64,000 nucleotides of DNA, from NCBI RefSeq assembly GCF_022605725.1, contig NC_065552.1, positions 21,904,785 through 21,968,784 on the forward strand. The letters are read 5' to 3'. The notes beneath the pieces were generated by a model. That model was not told where the DNA came from. It did not search any database and saw nothing but the letters and a program-made list of their open reading frames with translations. A program made the translations under genes and the position numbers. Below, in pieces: positions 44,770-55,689 of the stretch. Each line of letters starts with the position of its first letter. Positions within the stretch are counted from its first letter, which is position 1. The DNA is from Anthonomus grandis grandis. Lineage: Eukaryota; Arthropoda; Insecta; Coleoptera; Curculionidae.

Positions 44770-46010
44770 AACTTTTACCGATCCTTTCCCAGTAAACGAT
44801 ATGCCAATAGGAATAGTTGTATACAGGTTTTACTAACTTTAAAATGTCTTCCTTCAACACCATCATGAATAGTTTCATGAAATTCTGAAATCTATTTTTG
44901 ATAAAAGACTGTCAGATATGTCTTTTCTTTTTTATCATCCCAGACTCTTTCTATCAATCCTTTTTGTTTAATCAACGAATTCCATTGAGACTAGTAAGCT
45001 TTTAGTTCTGGAGTTCGTCTGGATAAAGCATCGATATTTGGATAATGTTCTCCTTTTCTATGTTCTATTTTAAAATGATATTCTTGTAGCCGCTGAAGCC
45101 ATCTCGCTATTTGTTTTTAAAAGTTTTTCAACTAAAACGGCCATTTCAGGGAAGCACGGTTAGTCCTAAGATTGATTTATTGATTGAAATATTTAGGAAA
45201 ATGTTCAATAGCTTTTACTGCTGCCAATAGCTCTCATCTAGTCACACAATAGTTTTTTTTCTCTAATGTTTGTGATGAATACATTGCTTGCATCTGTACC
45301 AAAATAAAAGTTTGCCCAGGGATCGGATATGTCAAAAATTGGAGATGCACAGTGCTCTTTATAATTCTTAAAATGCTTTTTCACACTTTGATGACCAATT
45401 CAATACCATTATATCTTTTGTGAAGTTATTAAAATTTCTTACAACTCTTCCGTAATACGTTTAAAGGCCCAAAAGGTTTATTAACTGGTGTTTGGATTGT
45501 GATCAATTTTTAATTACTTCTATTTTACTTAAATCAGTCTTGACACCGTTTTTCTAATAATAGATGGCCGAGATATCGAACTTCTTTTTGAAATAAACAA
45601 GGTTTTTTAGGACCTAGTTTCAGAATGGCCTCTTGAAGTTGAACTACTATCTCTTGAAGATCTTTAAAATTATTCTAAAAATCTTTTTTCCCAGTATAAG
45701 AATATCATCCAGATAAACTAAGAATTATTCCCAATGCCACGTAACACAGTTTCTATAAGCCTTCCAAATGTGGCTAAAGTATTATAGACTCCAAAGGGAC
45801 ATGACTTAACTGCCAAATCCACTCCTTATCTTCTGAATTTTTATTTTCTAGTATCCACTTTTAGTATAGTCTTTTAGGTTTTCTACCCAAAAACGAACTT
45901 CATGATGTTCTGACTTGTTTGATCCGCGTTTTGCTTCTAGTTGCTTGAAAAGCTGCCTCTGTCCATGGACCAAAATACTTTAAAAGTACTTTGATGGTCA
46001 GTGCATTCTT
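44770..46010 (-). pseudogene. Ty3/gypsy RT, RNase H and integrase start
   Basis: Minus strand, upstream to downstream: FGVYNTLATFGRLIETVL near 45795, the catalytic LVYLDDILILG near 45705, KPCLFQKEVRYLGHLLLEK near 45575 (RT end), GTDASNVFITNIREKKL near 45290 (RNase H), HRKGEHYPNIDALSRRTPE near 45060, then the integrase zinc-binding FHETIHDGVEGRHFKVSK near 44855. The order and the YLDD box identify Ty3/gypsy. Stops and frame changes are frequent. The frame is cut by the LINE at 44769 in the middle of the integrase. Confidence 0.75.
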
Positions 46011-46029
46011 AAAGTATGAGTACATCCTT

Positions 46030-46640
46030 CAAAATAGGCTTAATGAACAGTTTCCAGGGATGTAGATTGGCAGGAGTGGTGGAATTGAATTGAACCGCAT
46101 GGTCGCCAAACTTAACACCGTTAGATTTTTTTCCTTTAACAGTATTAAAAAAGCATAGTTTATAAAACCTTATAGCTATTAGCGGTCAAATACTTGCCAA
46201 TCTGGAATTTTAAAACAGATTTTACTATTGTCTCGCGAATAACGGAGCACATCTTAAGCACTTAATAAAATAAATTTTGTGAACTGATTACATTGTTTAT
46301 TTTAACACCTTTCTACACGCTTATTGTTTATAAGTCTATGAATTAAATTTTTTATACAACGTTGGGTTGTAGATCATACTATAGGATAGCCATTTAACAT
46401 ACCAAAGTATGACATCGATAAACTATTAATTATTCTCAAAGATTTTTGGTCAGTATATGCTGGTACATACCTCAACCGATTAAATTTTTTTTGGTATTGT
46501 TAAATAGACATTTTAATGCTACTTACATTACTATTTTATTGCTGCTTTCCTTAGTATTTAGATCTCGAACCCTGTCAATAAAACAATTTATAGAAATTTG
46601 TTCCCGAAACTTCATTGGAGCGGAAGGGTAAGCGCAGATT
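46030..46640 (+). pseudogene. Mariner C-terminal remnant plus TIR, sister of 14268
   Basis: RLNEQFPGM near 46031 and IGRSGGIELNRM near 46056 correspond to the mariner block before the third Asp. The NNGAHFEHLIK-type end is recognisable near 46235-46270, and the flanking 46375-46520 matches 14030-14200 in reverse. All catalytic Asp residues are lost or absent. The upstream boundary abuts the gypsy element. Confidence 0.65.
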
Positions 46641-47479
46641 TACTAATCGAGAAATATCGGCCTCAAACTGTTGGAGACCTTTCCTCGGGTTGTTGTCTCC
46701 TAGATTTATATTTACACTAGATATACTTGTTATAGATAAGCTTCAAATTAATAAAAGAAGCTACAGTAGTAAATCTGTTGAGAAATGAACTACTAAACAT
46801 GTTCCCCAAAATTAGAGAAAACGCTTCTTATAATCCTTGCCCCAATTAATACCAACATTATCTGGGTATATACCAATTCTTAAAAAATTTAATAAAACTC
46901 TTCTTTTATTCTATGTATATGTAATACAAGTATATAATATATTTTATACAAAAATATTACGTGACTCCACCCCAATATCAACAACAGCCTACATGTTGTC
47001 GGTTATTTATCATAAAACTATTGAGGGGCTAATAATAATCGGAAAAAAAGTACAAAAGGTAAATACATATACAAAATTTTTCTATGATTCACGGGGGTTT
47101 TATATAATACGGCTTATTATTCCCCGAGGTTTTTAAGGGTCCAAGTTCTTTTATTTTTCTTCGTTAAAAAAAATACCACCGGAAGCCAATTTTATGTTTG
47201 ATGCCCGTTCGACAGGTAGTAATGAAGTGTAAAAATAGCTTATTCTTTTTCTTGCATATGGAGGGATATTTATATGATGAATTGGTATATAAAGGTTTAG
47301 GTTTTAAAAAAAATTATTTATATTCGCTTTGGACCATAAAAATATATCACTAGATTTAGATTTTATTCTAATTAGGGGCTAGAATTTCTATGTTCTAATA
47401 TTTTATTTTAAAAGTATTTTAATTAAATACTAGTTTGAACCCGTCGAAATTCGACGCTAGAACACAGGCCAAAGCATGT
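46641..47479. other. AT-rich spacer, no supported gene
   Basis: An open frame at 46837-47136 has low-complexity, hydrophobic-rich composition and no recognised domain. I treat it as chance. Confidence 0.35.
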
Positions 47480-48045
47480 TAAAAAAAGTAATCTATAAAA
47501 TTACCCGTCTTCCAATTCAAAGAACTTCTTTGTAGACAACATTTGAAGTAATGTTGCCCTTGGGTACTATTTGTACTTTTAAATTGTCAAACGATCGTGC
47601 GCGAGACATAGCTACGTATAGCTAGCTGGCCATGGCTAAACACCGGTTCCGGTAAATAAATACTAACCCGTTCTAGGGTTTGTCCTCCGTCCCAGTTTTC
47701 ATACATATGTCTTATAATTAATCTGGTTCCATCTAATAAGCCTTGAGATACATTTAAATTTCTTAATAGCATCACAATGGCACCCACCTTTAGTGTCAAA
47801 ATATGAGGAGGCAAACCGCTTAATTCCAAACTATTTAAAAATTCTTCTCAACTAAACTCTTCTTCAGTGACTAAATGATTTACACTAACATACGTTTTTG
47901 CGATTCCAGGTATTAATTCTAAAACTTTTGTATTAATGCAATTGCAATGTTCGTTTTTTGGTACAAGAATTGCTTATTTGGAGACTTGTATTACATCTTC
48001 AGCTTTTAGAAATCCAACCCAAAAATTTCGGTCACCATGTCCTGT
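47480..48045 (-). pseudogene. PIF1-type helicase C-terminus (Helitron-like)
   Basis: Minus strand: CINTKVLELIPGIAKTYVS near 47930 (helicase linker), FLNSLELSGLPPHILTLKVG near 47830, MLLRNLNVSQGLLDGTRLI near 47760, then a jump to IYLPEPVFSHGQLAI near 47625, and a terminal GNITSNVVYKEVL-like block near 47545. The order is that of PIF1-like helicases of Helitrons. The segment holding the last helicase motifs between TRLI and IYLP is deleted. A stop separates SRTIV from the end. No Rep domain or Helitron terminus is seen. Confidence 0.75.
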
Positions 48046-48159
48046 TTGCTTATTATACTTAAAGGCAATTCAATCATCAAAATTATAAACGATCAGCTAC
48101 TACTACGATCCGAACACGAAATATTGAAAGTAGAGCAACGATCAACAATGAAGCAAGTG

Positions 48160-48280
48160 CCTCTGGCAGTAGTATTTATAATCTATCGTTCGTGTGACGT
48201 CAGATGTGCATGTCACACCTCGAGTCGCCTCGCCCGGTCTTGTCGATCCACGGTACCAGCGCATTCGCCATACTGCACAG
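48160..48280. promoter_or_regulatory. GC-richer promoter-like patch with CRE palindrome
   Basis: TATTTATA at about 48173, then TGACGTCA at 48195-48202 nested in the dyad GTGTGAC...GTCACAC (48192-48218), and CpG-rich sequence to 48270. It may be a promoter of a host gene or of an unidentified element. No coding region can be tied to it. Confidence 0.3.
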
Positions 48281-48649
48281 AAAATGTTATCGGCTTAAAA
48301 ACTATATTGTTTTTATAAAAAAATATACGCAATAAAACAATTAAAAAAATGTGTGTTGAAAGGTCTCGGTAACCAGAGGATTATTTTAAAAGAAGATCGT
48401 GTAAATTGATGCAATACAACTCTCTCACGAACTTGCTGAAAAATTTGGCTTAGTGTTTTAAATATATAGATTAATTAATTTTAATACCTATTTGCATTTT
48501 TTATTTTCCTTTGACTACTAATTTTCAGAAATTAAAAATATTTTTTTATTAGCCATATTTTCTTCTTTCGTTAAGGTAAGTATGTTCACACCGTACGTGG
48601 TCAAACACTTTTTTTTCTTAATAGATGGGGATTTCGCTTTAAAAGACGT
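48281..48649. other. AT-rich spacer, no gene seen
   Basis: No coding frame or repeat motif recognised. Confidence 0.35.
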
Positions 48650-48790
48650 ATATTATTAACCTTCCATACGTCGCCCAACTAAGGCTGATCCTTTTGTTCA
48701 ATTCACAAGTCTGGTTCTTTCTAGCCATCCTAACTTCGTGGCCTCTTCCGATGTGGTTGATGGCTTCATGTAGTCTTACTGATATGATGG
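48650..48790 (-). pseudogene. Small LINE RT fragment, RTE/endonuclease-RT type
   Basis: Minus frame: HEAINHIGRGHEVRMARKNQ, TCELNKRISLSWATYGRL. This resembles the post-catalytic YLG...EI.RRI..AW.A+GRL block of RTE-like LINEs. Too short for a firm clade. Confidence 0.5.
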
Positions 48791-48806
48791 CATTTTTGTA
48801 TATGTT

Positions 48807-50342
48807 ATTCGCAATTGCCGAAATTGGCCGCTAGCCGAAATTGTTTCACACAATGCGTTCTGAGTATGAACATTTGCCCACGATGCGATGAAAGACTTTT
48901 TTTTTCGAGCATTGCGTAAACTTAAATGTCCAGAACGCGTTGTGCGTAAATTGTTTTACCCACATCGCGCAGGACGCGCTTTTATTTCGCGTTGTGAAAG
49001 AGCAAATTAGAATGTGCGTGATAATCTTTTAGCCTGGATGTCAGACAATAATACTTAAAATTGGGCAAAGGGTCTTAGAATTATTCAAAGTACCAAAAAC
49101 TGTAGCTTCCACACAGAAACAAAGTATAAAAGGAACACGATATGAAGCTATGTTTGGAACTCGACAGAAAATGGACTTTTAGATTCGTGCTTGGACACTG
49201 GTGTAGTAAATTAAATTACGACCGAAGAACAACTAGAAGAACATTCAAACATAATAAAAGAGTACTTAGAAGCCAATCCTGTAGCTAAATCTGCTCTGGA
49301 AAAAAAACAAAAAAACGAAACCATGAAAAAATGAACCATTAAACAGGGACTAGAAAATGATGCCCAATTTGATATGAAAACTAACTGAAATTTCGAAACA
49401 GAAATTAATCAAAACGTAGAAATACTGGAAATTCAAAAAAATATTTTGTCCAATTGTTGTGATTTTGATTGTCTCTACCTCCCATGTAATAATGGTGTTG
49501 AATGCAATGAATCAATTCATATGGAGTGTGCAACTGATTTAGATTTACCATCGTGCTTGCTTTGTAGTAATGAAATGTCGTGAACTTAAATCAATCAGAG
49601 TCACAAAGAAAATTTCCACCAGTTAATGTTGATGACAATGTTTTATTAAACATACCGGAGGTAGATCGCAAGCGTTTAACTCTAATAATAACTCTATTAC
49701 CTAGAAATATTTTAGTCATAGTTGTGGAAAAAACTAATCAAATTTTGTCCATTCTGGGAACCAAAAATGGGAGATTATAACGATTGTACAATACAAATGA
49801 ATTTCAGTTATCACTTTTGGTATTTTTATTGCTATCTAAGGTCGTTGAAGAATGTACTATTAATCTATGTTAACAAACTATGTTGTTTTCTGGCTGTAAG
49901 CAAGTATTTATTAAATGTAACTATTTTATGGGATGTGATGAAATAAGTCATGTGCGTGTGTAAAATTAAATTTATTATGTAATTGTAAATGCCATAAGAG
50001 CACTCATAATAACTAATTTTTCATCATCAGGTCAATTATACCTAATTTTTTAGTTATGTTTGACCTATTTTTCCTTTATGTTTTTTTATTATTTTTTATA
50101 CATTAGTATCATATACATACCTAACGTAATTATGTGATAGGTAGCTTTAATAATAAACCATTAAGTATATGTATTTTTTTATTTATTGTTTTATTAAAAA
50201 CGTGTTCTGATAAATGTTCGATTGTGAAAACGTGTTCTGATCCATAATAGATAATTCACAAAGCAAAACAACTCCAGACCAAAACTTTATTCGCGTTCTG
50301 CATAAAAATTTCGGGCAATGGCCGATTTCGGCAATTGCGAAT
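48807..50342 (+). mobile_element. DNA transposon remnant with 37-bp TIRs and KRBA2-like integrase
   Basis: ATTCGCAATTGCCGAAAT at 48807 recurs in reverse at 50325-50342. Over 37 bp the two ends differ at about six positions. Subterminal sequence on the left is rich in GCGTTGTG/TTGCGTAAA words. The interior carries the end of an integrase-like protein (see the entry below). The size (1.5 kb) indicates a deletion derivative. A target duplication could not be identified. Confidence 0.6.
49035..49780 (+). pseudogene. Integrase C-terminal region, KRBA2/Ginger-like
   Basis: Fragments in several frames follow the KRBA2-like order: MSDNNT and WAKGLRIIQSTKN near 49038-49090, YEAMFGT-like near 49143-49168, TTEEQLEEHSNIIKEYLEAN near 49220, a Cys-rich block CDFDCLYLPCNNGVEC near 49465 and LPSCLLCS near 49550, then KFPPVNVDDNVLLNIPEVDR and VEKTNQILSILGTKNGRL near 49610-49775. 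This corresponds to the part after the DDE integrase core. The core itself is missing and the frame is broken. Confidence 0.6.
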
Positions 50343-50400
50343 GATATAATATCATATCATATAATATAATATCATATCATTCGCAAATGCCAAAAACGTT
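50335..50400. repeat. AT palindrome between two head-to-head transposon ends
   Basis: The right TIR ends ...GCAATTGCGAAT at 50342. After 34 bp of GATATAATATCATATC-type palindrome, ATTCGCAAATGCC begins at 50377, an inverted near-copy of the same terminus. No partner for the second terminus was found downstream. Confidence 0.55.
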
Positions 50401-50612
50401 TTTGTTTTGTTTCAAACATTAAACTCCGCATTATAATATTTTGAGGGTTGCAATTTATTTTTAGCCTTTCCTAAACAAAAAAGAGGTTTTAGATGGTCTA
50501 CTACGTTTTTGTACAATATCAAGGTTAAAGGAGTAAAGTAGAAAATTTGCAAAAAAAAAATAGGCACTTGTTTTAATATTTAAAGAAATTAAATTATCTA
50601 GATAAAAGCTCA

Positions 50613-50632
50613 ACATACATACATACATACAT
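50613..50632 (+). repeat. ACAT microsatellite
   Basis: Five tandem ACAT units upstream of the spliced gene candidate. Confidence 0.8.
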
Positions 50633-50691
50633 GGGATCTTATAAATATTATGAGAATGTTTTTGTTTTTAGCTATAAATCGTTGAAGGAAG

Positions 50692-52870
50692 ATGAATCAG
50701 CGGTCAAGAAAAATATTTGATGCCTTAGGTATTGAGTAGGTTTTTTTTAATCACATTTTACACTCTACGTTTTTAGTATTTTATAATAATATAGTTATAT
50801 AAACAATTAAGGCCTGTTTATGTACAGAAAAAACCTTTATAATTTAGATAAATATTTTTTGATTACAGACCACCGGTGTCTGAACAAATCGAAAATCCAG
50901 GAATTAGTAGTGATAAGACACAAGTACAATCAAATCAAGTCAGTCAAAATTGTGATGGTGAGTCGGTGTATGCAACCAAATATAATTTAGTACCTAAATC
51001 TTTATCTCTGTTACTTATTAGGCATATTGTTACCAATCTTTGGAATCGTTTATACGTTTTAGTTCTTTACTTTTCAGATATTATTAACAGCAGTGAAAAT
51101 CTGAAATGGATACTTTTGAATATTCTATTAAAGATCTTGAAGCAATTTCGACAATTGCTTAATCTTCTACACACGTTGCTCAACATACTGTTCCTCCCAA
51201 GTTGGACGTTAGAAGTACTTGTATTATTTAATGTCAATATTATTTTAGTACCAATATTATTTTAGATAGCCCGCATCTTATTACAAGAGGCCAGGAAAAC
51301 GTTTTTGGTAACATGGAGAGTACTCCTGTCGTGAAATCAAAGAGTACTTTTATAGTGGAATCAACATTGCAATCGCAAGTTCCTCTTGTTGAACCTGAAT
51401 TACAGATTCCTCTACCTGAGAAATGTAATGAAGAAACATTTATGGCCCAGTCAAGTCCCATTGTAGACGGTAGGTTTTTTCATAATACATTTTAGGAAGT
51501 GCATGCATGCATTTTAGGAATAGAAATTATTATTGTTTTAAGCATTTTAACTTTTTATTTCTTCAAGAATCAAAACGTTGGAAGATAATCAACAGTGGGA
51601 TTCCCAGGAATCATCAAGTTCCTTGTCCTCTTCCAGCCCGAGCTGTAATGCTTCTTCTTCGGACGGATCCAGCGCATAGGATTCATTGGACGATGATGAT
51701 GCTGACCCCACTTTTAATATGAATACAGATGGCTATGCGGATAAGAGTTCTTTAAGTAATGAATCAACCGAACCTGATGATAACGCAGCTTTAAACTCAA
51801 AGAAAAGAAAAAGAAATGAGAATAAATGGAAAAAGTCTGTGGCCAAAACTATTCGCAATTCAGGTCAAGAGTACTGCTCTGTAAATAGTGGAAAGTTGCA
51901 ACCAGCTAAAACAATCCTTAATGCATGCGACGTTGAAAAATGTCGATTTAAATGTGCTACAAAATTTTCCGAAGAGGAAAGGAAACTTTTATTTAAAAAA
52001 TTTTGGGCAATGGGAAATGTGCACAAGCAGAGAAACTACGTCTTAGGACACATGCAGAGTATACAGCCATTATCTCGCCGTTTGGTATTAAATCGACTAA
52101 AAATCCGCACCCTTAACTACTCATATTTTTTCAAAAAATATGATGAACAGACTTGTGTGCTTCAAATTTTTTAGAAACACATTAGGTATTTCTGAAAGGT
52201 TTGTAAGAACTGTAAAGGCTAAAAATGACAACGGATTTCTAGAGGGGCAAAAACGTGGCCTAAAACCAAGTAATATGCTTTCACAGGAACTAAAGAATAC
52301 CATAAGAGAGCATCTGGCTTCCATTCCAGCAGTCGAAAGTCATTACGTTAGGGCAAATACACAGGGAAAATTCATCGATGGGGAAAAATCTTTCAGATTT
52401 ATATAGGGATTATGTTGAGATGTGTAAAGAAAATAACACTTCTTATGGAAAATATTCCATGTACCGCCATATTTTTCTCTTCGAATTTAACATGTCTTTT
52501 CACTCACCGAAAAAAAACCAGTGCCAAACCTGTGAAACATTTAAAAACTCAAATCCTGGAGAGAAAATAGCTTTAAATGTCAGTTACAATATGCATATAA
52601 AAGAAAAAGAACTTTCCAGAGAGGAAATAAAAATAGATAAGACACTGATCAACGATAATTATAAAGTCGCTTGCTTCGACTTGTAGGCCGCTTTACCCAC
52701 TCCAAAAGGGGACATCAATTCTTTCTACTACAAATCACGTTTAAATTCATATGACTTCACCGGCACGAAAGGGAAGGAAAACGTGGTTCCAACGAAATTG
52801 GCTCGTGCCTTTTAGATTACTTAAAAAAAAACCTCTGAGGCTGCTAGTGATTTTGAAAAACTGGATATAG
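50692..52870 (+). pseudogene. Broken multi-exon gene of a recurrent insect family
   Basis: Exon 1 starts ATG at 50692 (MNQRSRKIFDALGI) and ends at a GTAGGT donor at 50736. Exon 2 (50869-50957, EPPVSEQIENPGISSD) joins in phase and ends at GTGAGT. Exon 3 starts after TTTTCAG at 51078, exon 4 is 51266-51469 (donor GTAGGT), and exon 5 starts at 51568 after CTTCAAG. Exon 5 holds a Ser-rich acidic region, a basic stretch (KKRKRNENKWKK), then CRFKCATKFSEEERK, and in shifted frames FRNTLGISERFVRTV, IPAVESHYVRANTQGK, YSMYRHIFLFEFNMSF, KKNQCQTCETF and KVACFDL with a stop. Frameshifts near 51110, 51570, 52150 and 52380 and the stop at 51676 show decay. The second half matches a protein family common in insect genomes that looks transposon-derived; I do not know its name or activity. 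Confidence 0.55.
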
Positions 52871-53104
52871 TATTATATTCTGATATTTTTTTGCCATATT
52901 GGCGAAAAAACAAAATCAAAATTTGACCTATACACTTAATTTTTTTCAATTTAATATCCATAATCAGACCACAACAAAACAAGGTAAAAGCAAATTTTAG
53001 TTTTCAAAAATTCCCATTTTATGAGTTAAACATTTTCTTTTAAATTATAATCAATACTTTGCAGTCCATTATCTCAAAATGTGCATTTTTTTACTTTCGC
53101 CACT
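52871..53104. other. AT-rich spacer, nothing recognised
   Basis: The gene family's C-terminal half should lie here but is not visible. Confidence 0.35.
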
Positions 53105-53250
53105 ATAGTTCTCAGCAAGCGATATGTATAATAGGTGAGTTTTGAATATCTAAACTCCACTTAACAATCATTAAAAGCGTCAAGTATAGCTTTCAGCTCA
53201 ATTGTATCAAGAGCTTTGTGGAAGTCTATGAACAGGAGGACAAGAAGGAC
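53105..53250 (-). pseudogene. Small LINE RT fragment, RTE-like
   Basis: Minus frame LLFIDFHKALDTIELKAILD, then VEFRYSKLTYYTYR. This is RT motif 3 of the RTE type (FIDYEKAFDSIE in relatives). One stop is present. Confidence 0.6.
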
Positions 53251-53769
53251 ATTTTAGTGTAGAATTTAATTTTGTTTACAAATATTTAAGATATTTAAAT
53301 CTGCATTTTTCGAATAAAATAAACAAATTTTAAATATTATATGTAATATAAATTTAAAACACAACATGAGTAAAAGAGTCTAGCTAAGAATGACAAATCG
53401 TATATTCATCACAAAGCATACAAATTAAAGAAAAATTCTCAGATTTGATTAAAAATGTCTTAAAATTCATGTTTTTTGTTATATTACTAAAACTTTTACT
53501 TCACTTTAAATCTTTTATTTAAATATCTTAAAAAAGCTTAAAATTGAAAAAAAAGTATATAGATTTTTATTATATCGTTTTGTTTCCTTACAGAAATTAA
53601 TTTATACTCTAATTTGCTTTTTTGTTTACACGCCGATTACATCATGAGAAAGTTTAAAAAAACTTAGATTTTTTAACAAATAATGTCAACATGTATTAAT
53701 GCATACCCAACCCTCATTATATAATACCCTTACATTTTTATTACCCATATACAATTTTCTTCGATATTA
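53251..53769. other. AT-rich spacer, no gene seen
   Basis: Long A/T runs without recognisable motif. Confidence 0.35.
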
Positions 53770-54260
53770 TGAGATAAATTATTACAGTATAGAACACACA
53801 AACTCGAGAAAATTCAAAATAGGGCTATAAAACCGATCCTTAAATGTCACATACCTATCAAGACTACGTTGGATGTGCTAAATTATGCTTTATCTGTTCC
53901 GCAAAAAATTATGTTTCATGTGTGGTGAAATAGATGCAATATTACTCAAATGCATAATTATGTTCTATATAGAGGTTAAAATTAAGTGAGTTTACCAAAT
54001 TACCAAATGATGTAAAAATGTACTAATGTTCAATTTAAGAGAGCGTATAATAATATATTAAGTAAATTATAGGATCTATTGTTAATTCCCGTTTTCTCTA
54101 TCTTTCTGTTGTATTTTTAAAATTTTTTAAGTTTCTTAGTTATTCTTCTTGCTTTTATAATAAGGTCGTAGCCCGACTCCTTAGCTTAGCTGGACTACAC
54201 AGACTAACAGCTCCCAGGAAAAGTAGCCGAGATGACCTATTAGGCTACAAAATATGTACG
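53770..54260 (+). pseudogene. LINE C-terminal fragment and 3' UTR
   Basis: HKLEKIQNRAIKPILKCHIP near 53795, KTTLDVLNYALSVPQKIMFH near 53855, and LPNDVKNVLMFNLRER near 54000 match the region after the RT thumb in Jockey-like LINEs. A UTR with TAGCCCGACTCCTTAGC follows at about 54167. Heavily truncated at the 5' side. Confidence 0.6.
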
Positions 54261-55689
54261 TTATTTCATACATACATATTTTAATTAAATGTTGAATTAA
54301 AATTTTTTTTACAATAATTATTTCAACACTTGTTTTTACATTTAATAACTAATTATACGTTTTGCTATAGAACAAAATTTTTTTTTATATATATTTGGAA
54401 CTTGAAAAATTATATTTTGAAATTCCTTTACTAATTCCTTTAACCTTTATTCAATCTAGTTTAGGATGATAAAAGTTAAAATTAATAAAGAAAATTAATT
54501 TAAAATACAGAACAAATAAACTAATTATACTAAAGACGACAAATATTATTACTGTAATTAATTTGGAAATAGTCAATTTATTTCACGAGTTTTACTTAGC
54601 GTGGATCGCGATTGTATTTCGGGAACTATTAATCTGACATAAATTAATTTTTTTTGACCGTATGAAAGCGGCCAATTAATTGTGGAATTAAAAAATAAAT
54701 AATTTAAATTTCATTTTCTCTGGAAAGTGTCAGCTTAAGGTAACTTTTTTTCATATAGGTAATTAGAAAATTGGGAATATTTTCAATAATTTTGATCAAA
54801 AACTCAACTTGGCAAACCGACCTTCATAAGGGAAGGAAAGTGTAATTGTTTGAATGGCTATAACTGTTAAGACTTTTAGTTTTAAATATTGTTTCCAGTA
54901 GTTTGTGAACGTTTTTAGTAAAATTGTTCGGAGACGTCTTTTAAATTAAAAATGTTACTTTGATTATTCCACAAAAATTTAAACGCCATGATATAATTTT
55001 AATAGCAGAATTGAATAATGGATTCAACTTACTAGAAAAAACCTGAAAACCGCAAATTTTCCTTTTTTTACTTTGTGAGTTATTACCTAAATAAAAGTTT
55101 TTGACATTTAATACTGGAATGTCACTTAGCATTAAAACTTCTTGAGTTTCTTTGGCACCTCCCTTCGCAGTTTTTGTAAGCATCGGACTAATTCAAATTA
55201 GCTAAAAATAACAACATTTTGAGTTGTTATATAAAAAAGATAATTTAATTTAAACATCATAATCCAAAAAATTTAAAGCATATCTAAAGGCCAACGGACT
55301 GTAACCAAAAACCAAGAACAAATTCAACTACAAATGATTTACATTTGTGTTCACAATGAATGAATGAATGACATTACATTTTAATTTAATATTCATATTC
55401 TATTATGTTAGTATTAAGCTCCAAACATTTTATCCTATTGACAAGTCGTTTTGTTCACTCCTTGTATAAGATATAATTTTGCTTTTTTTCAGCAGCGGTT
55501 AGGTAGAATAGCTGCAGCATAGCTACATCGCTTCGCCATACTTAAATTAAATATTTTTTGTAAAATTTTCTGATGATAAAAAGCCGTTTATTATTTTTAT
55601 CTTGGTCAATAGGAACATCTTCCAATAGTATTGGCACAGTATTTTGCAAAAAAAGTTAAGATAATATTCATAATTTAGCAAACCAAATT
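54261..55689. other. AT-rich spacer, no supported gene
   Basis: The minus frame 54941-55183 (80 codons, starting MLTKTAKGGAKETQ) shows no domain I recognise. It could be a fragment of an unknown element. Otherwise nothing is seen. Confidence 0.35.

Noticed and set aside
44591..44836. 81-codon plus frame rich in Phe, Cys and Ile
   Set aside because: It is the T-rich 3' UTR of the LINE at 42906-44769 and crosses its polyadenylation site.
46837..47136. 99-codon plus frame
   Set aside because: AT-rich, hydrophobic low-complexity peptide without a recognisable motif or neighbours.
54941..55183. 80-codon minus frame (MLTKTAKGGAKETQ...)
   Set aside because: Composition is plausible but I recognise no family and there is no supporting context, so it is only mentioned as spacer.
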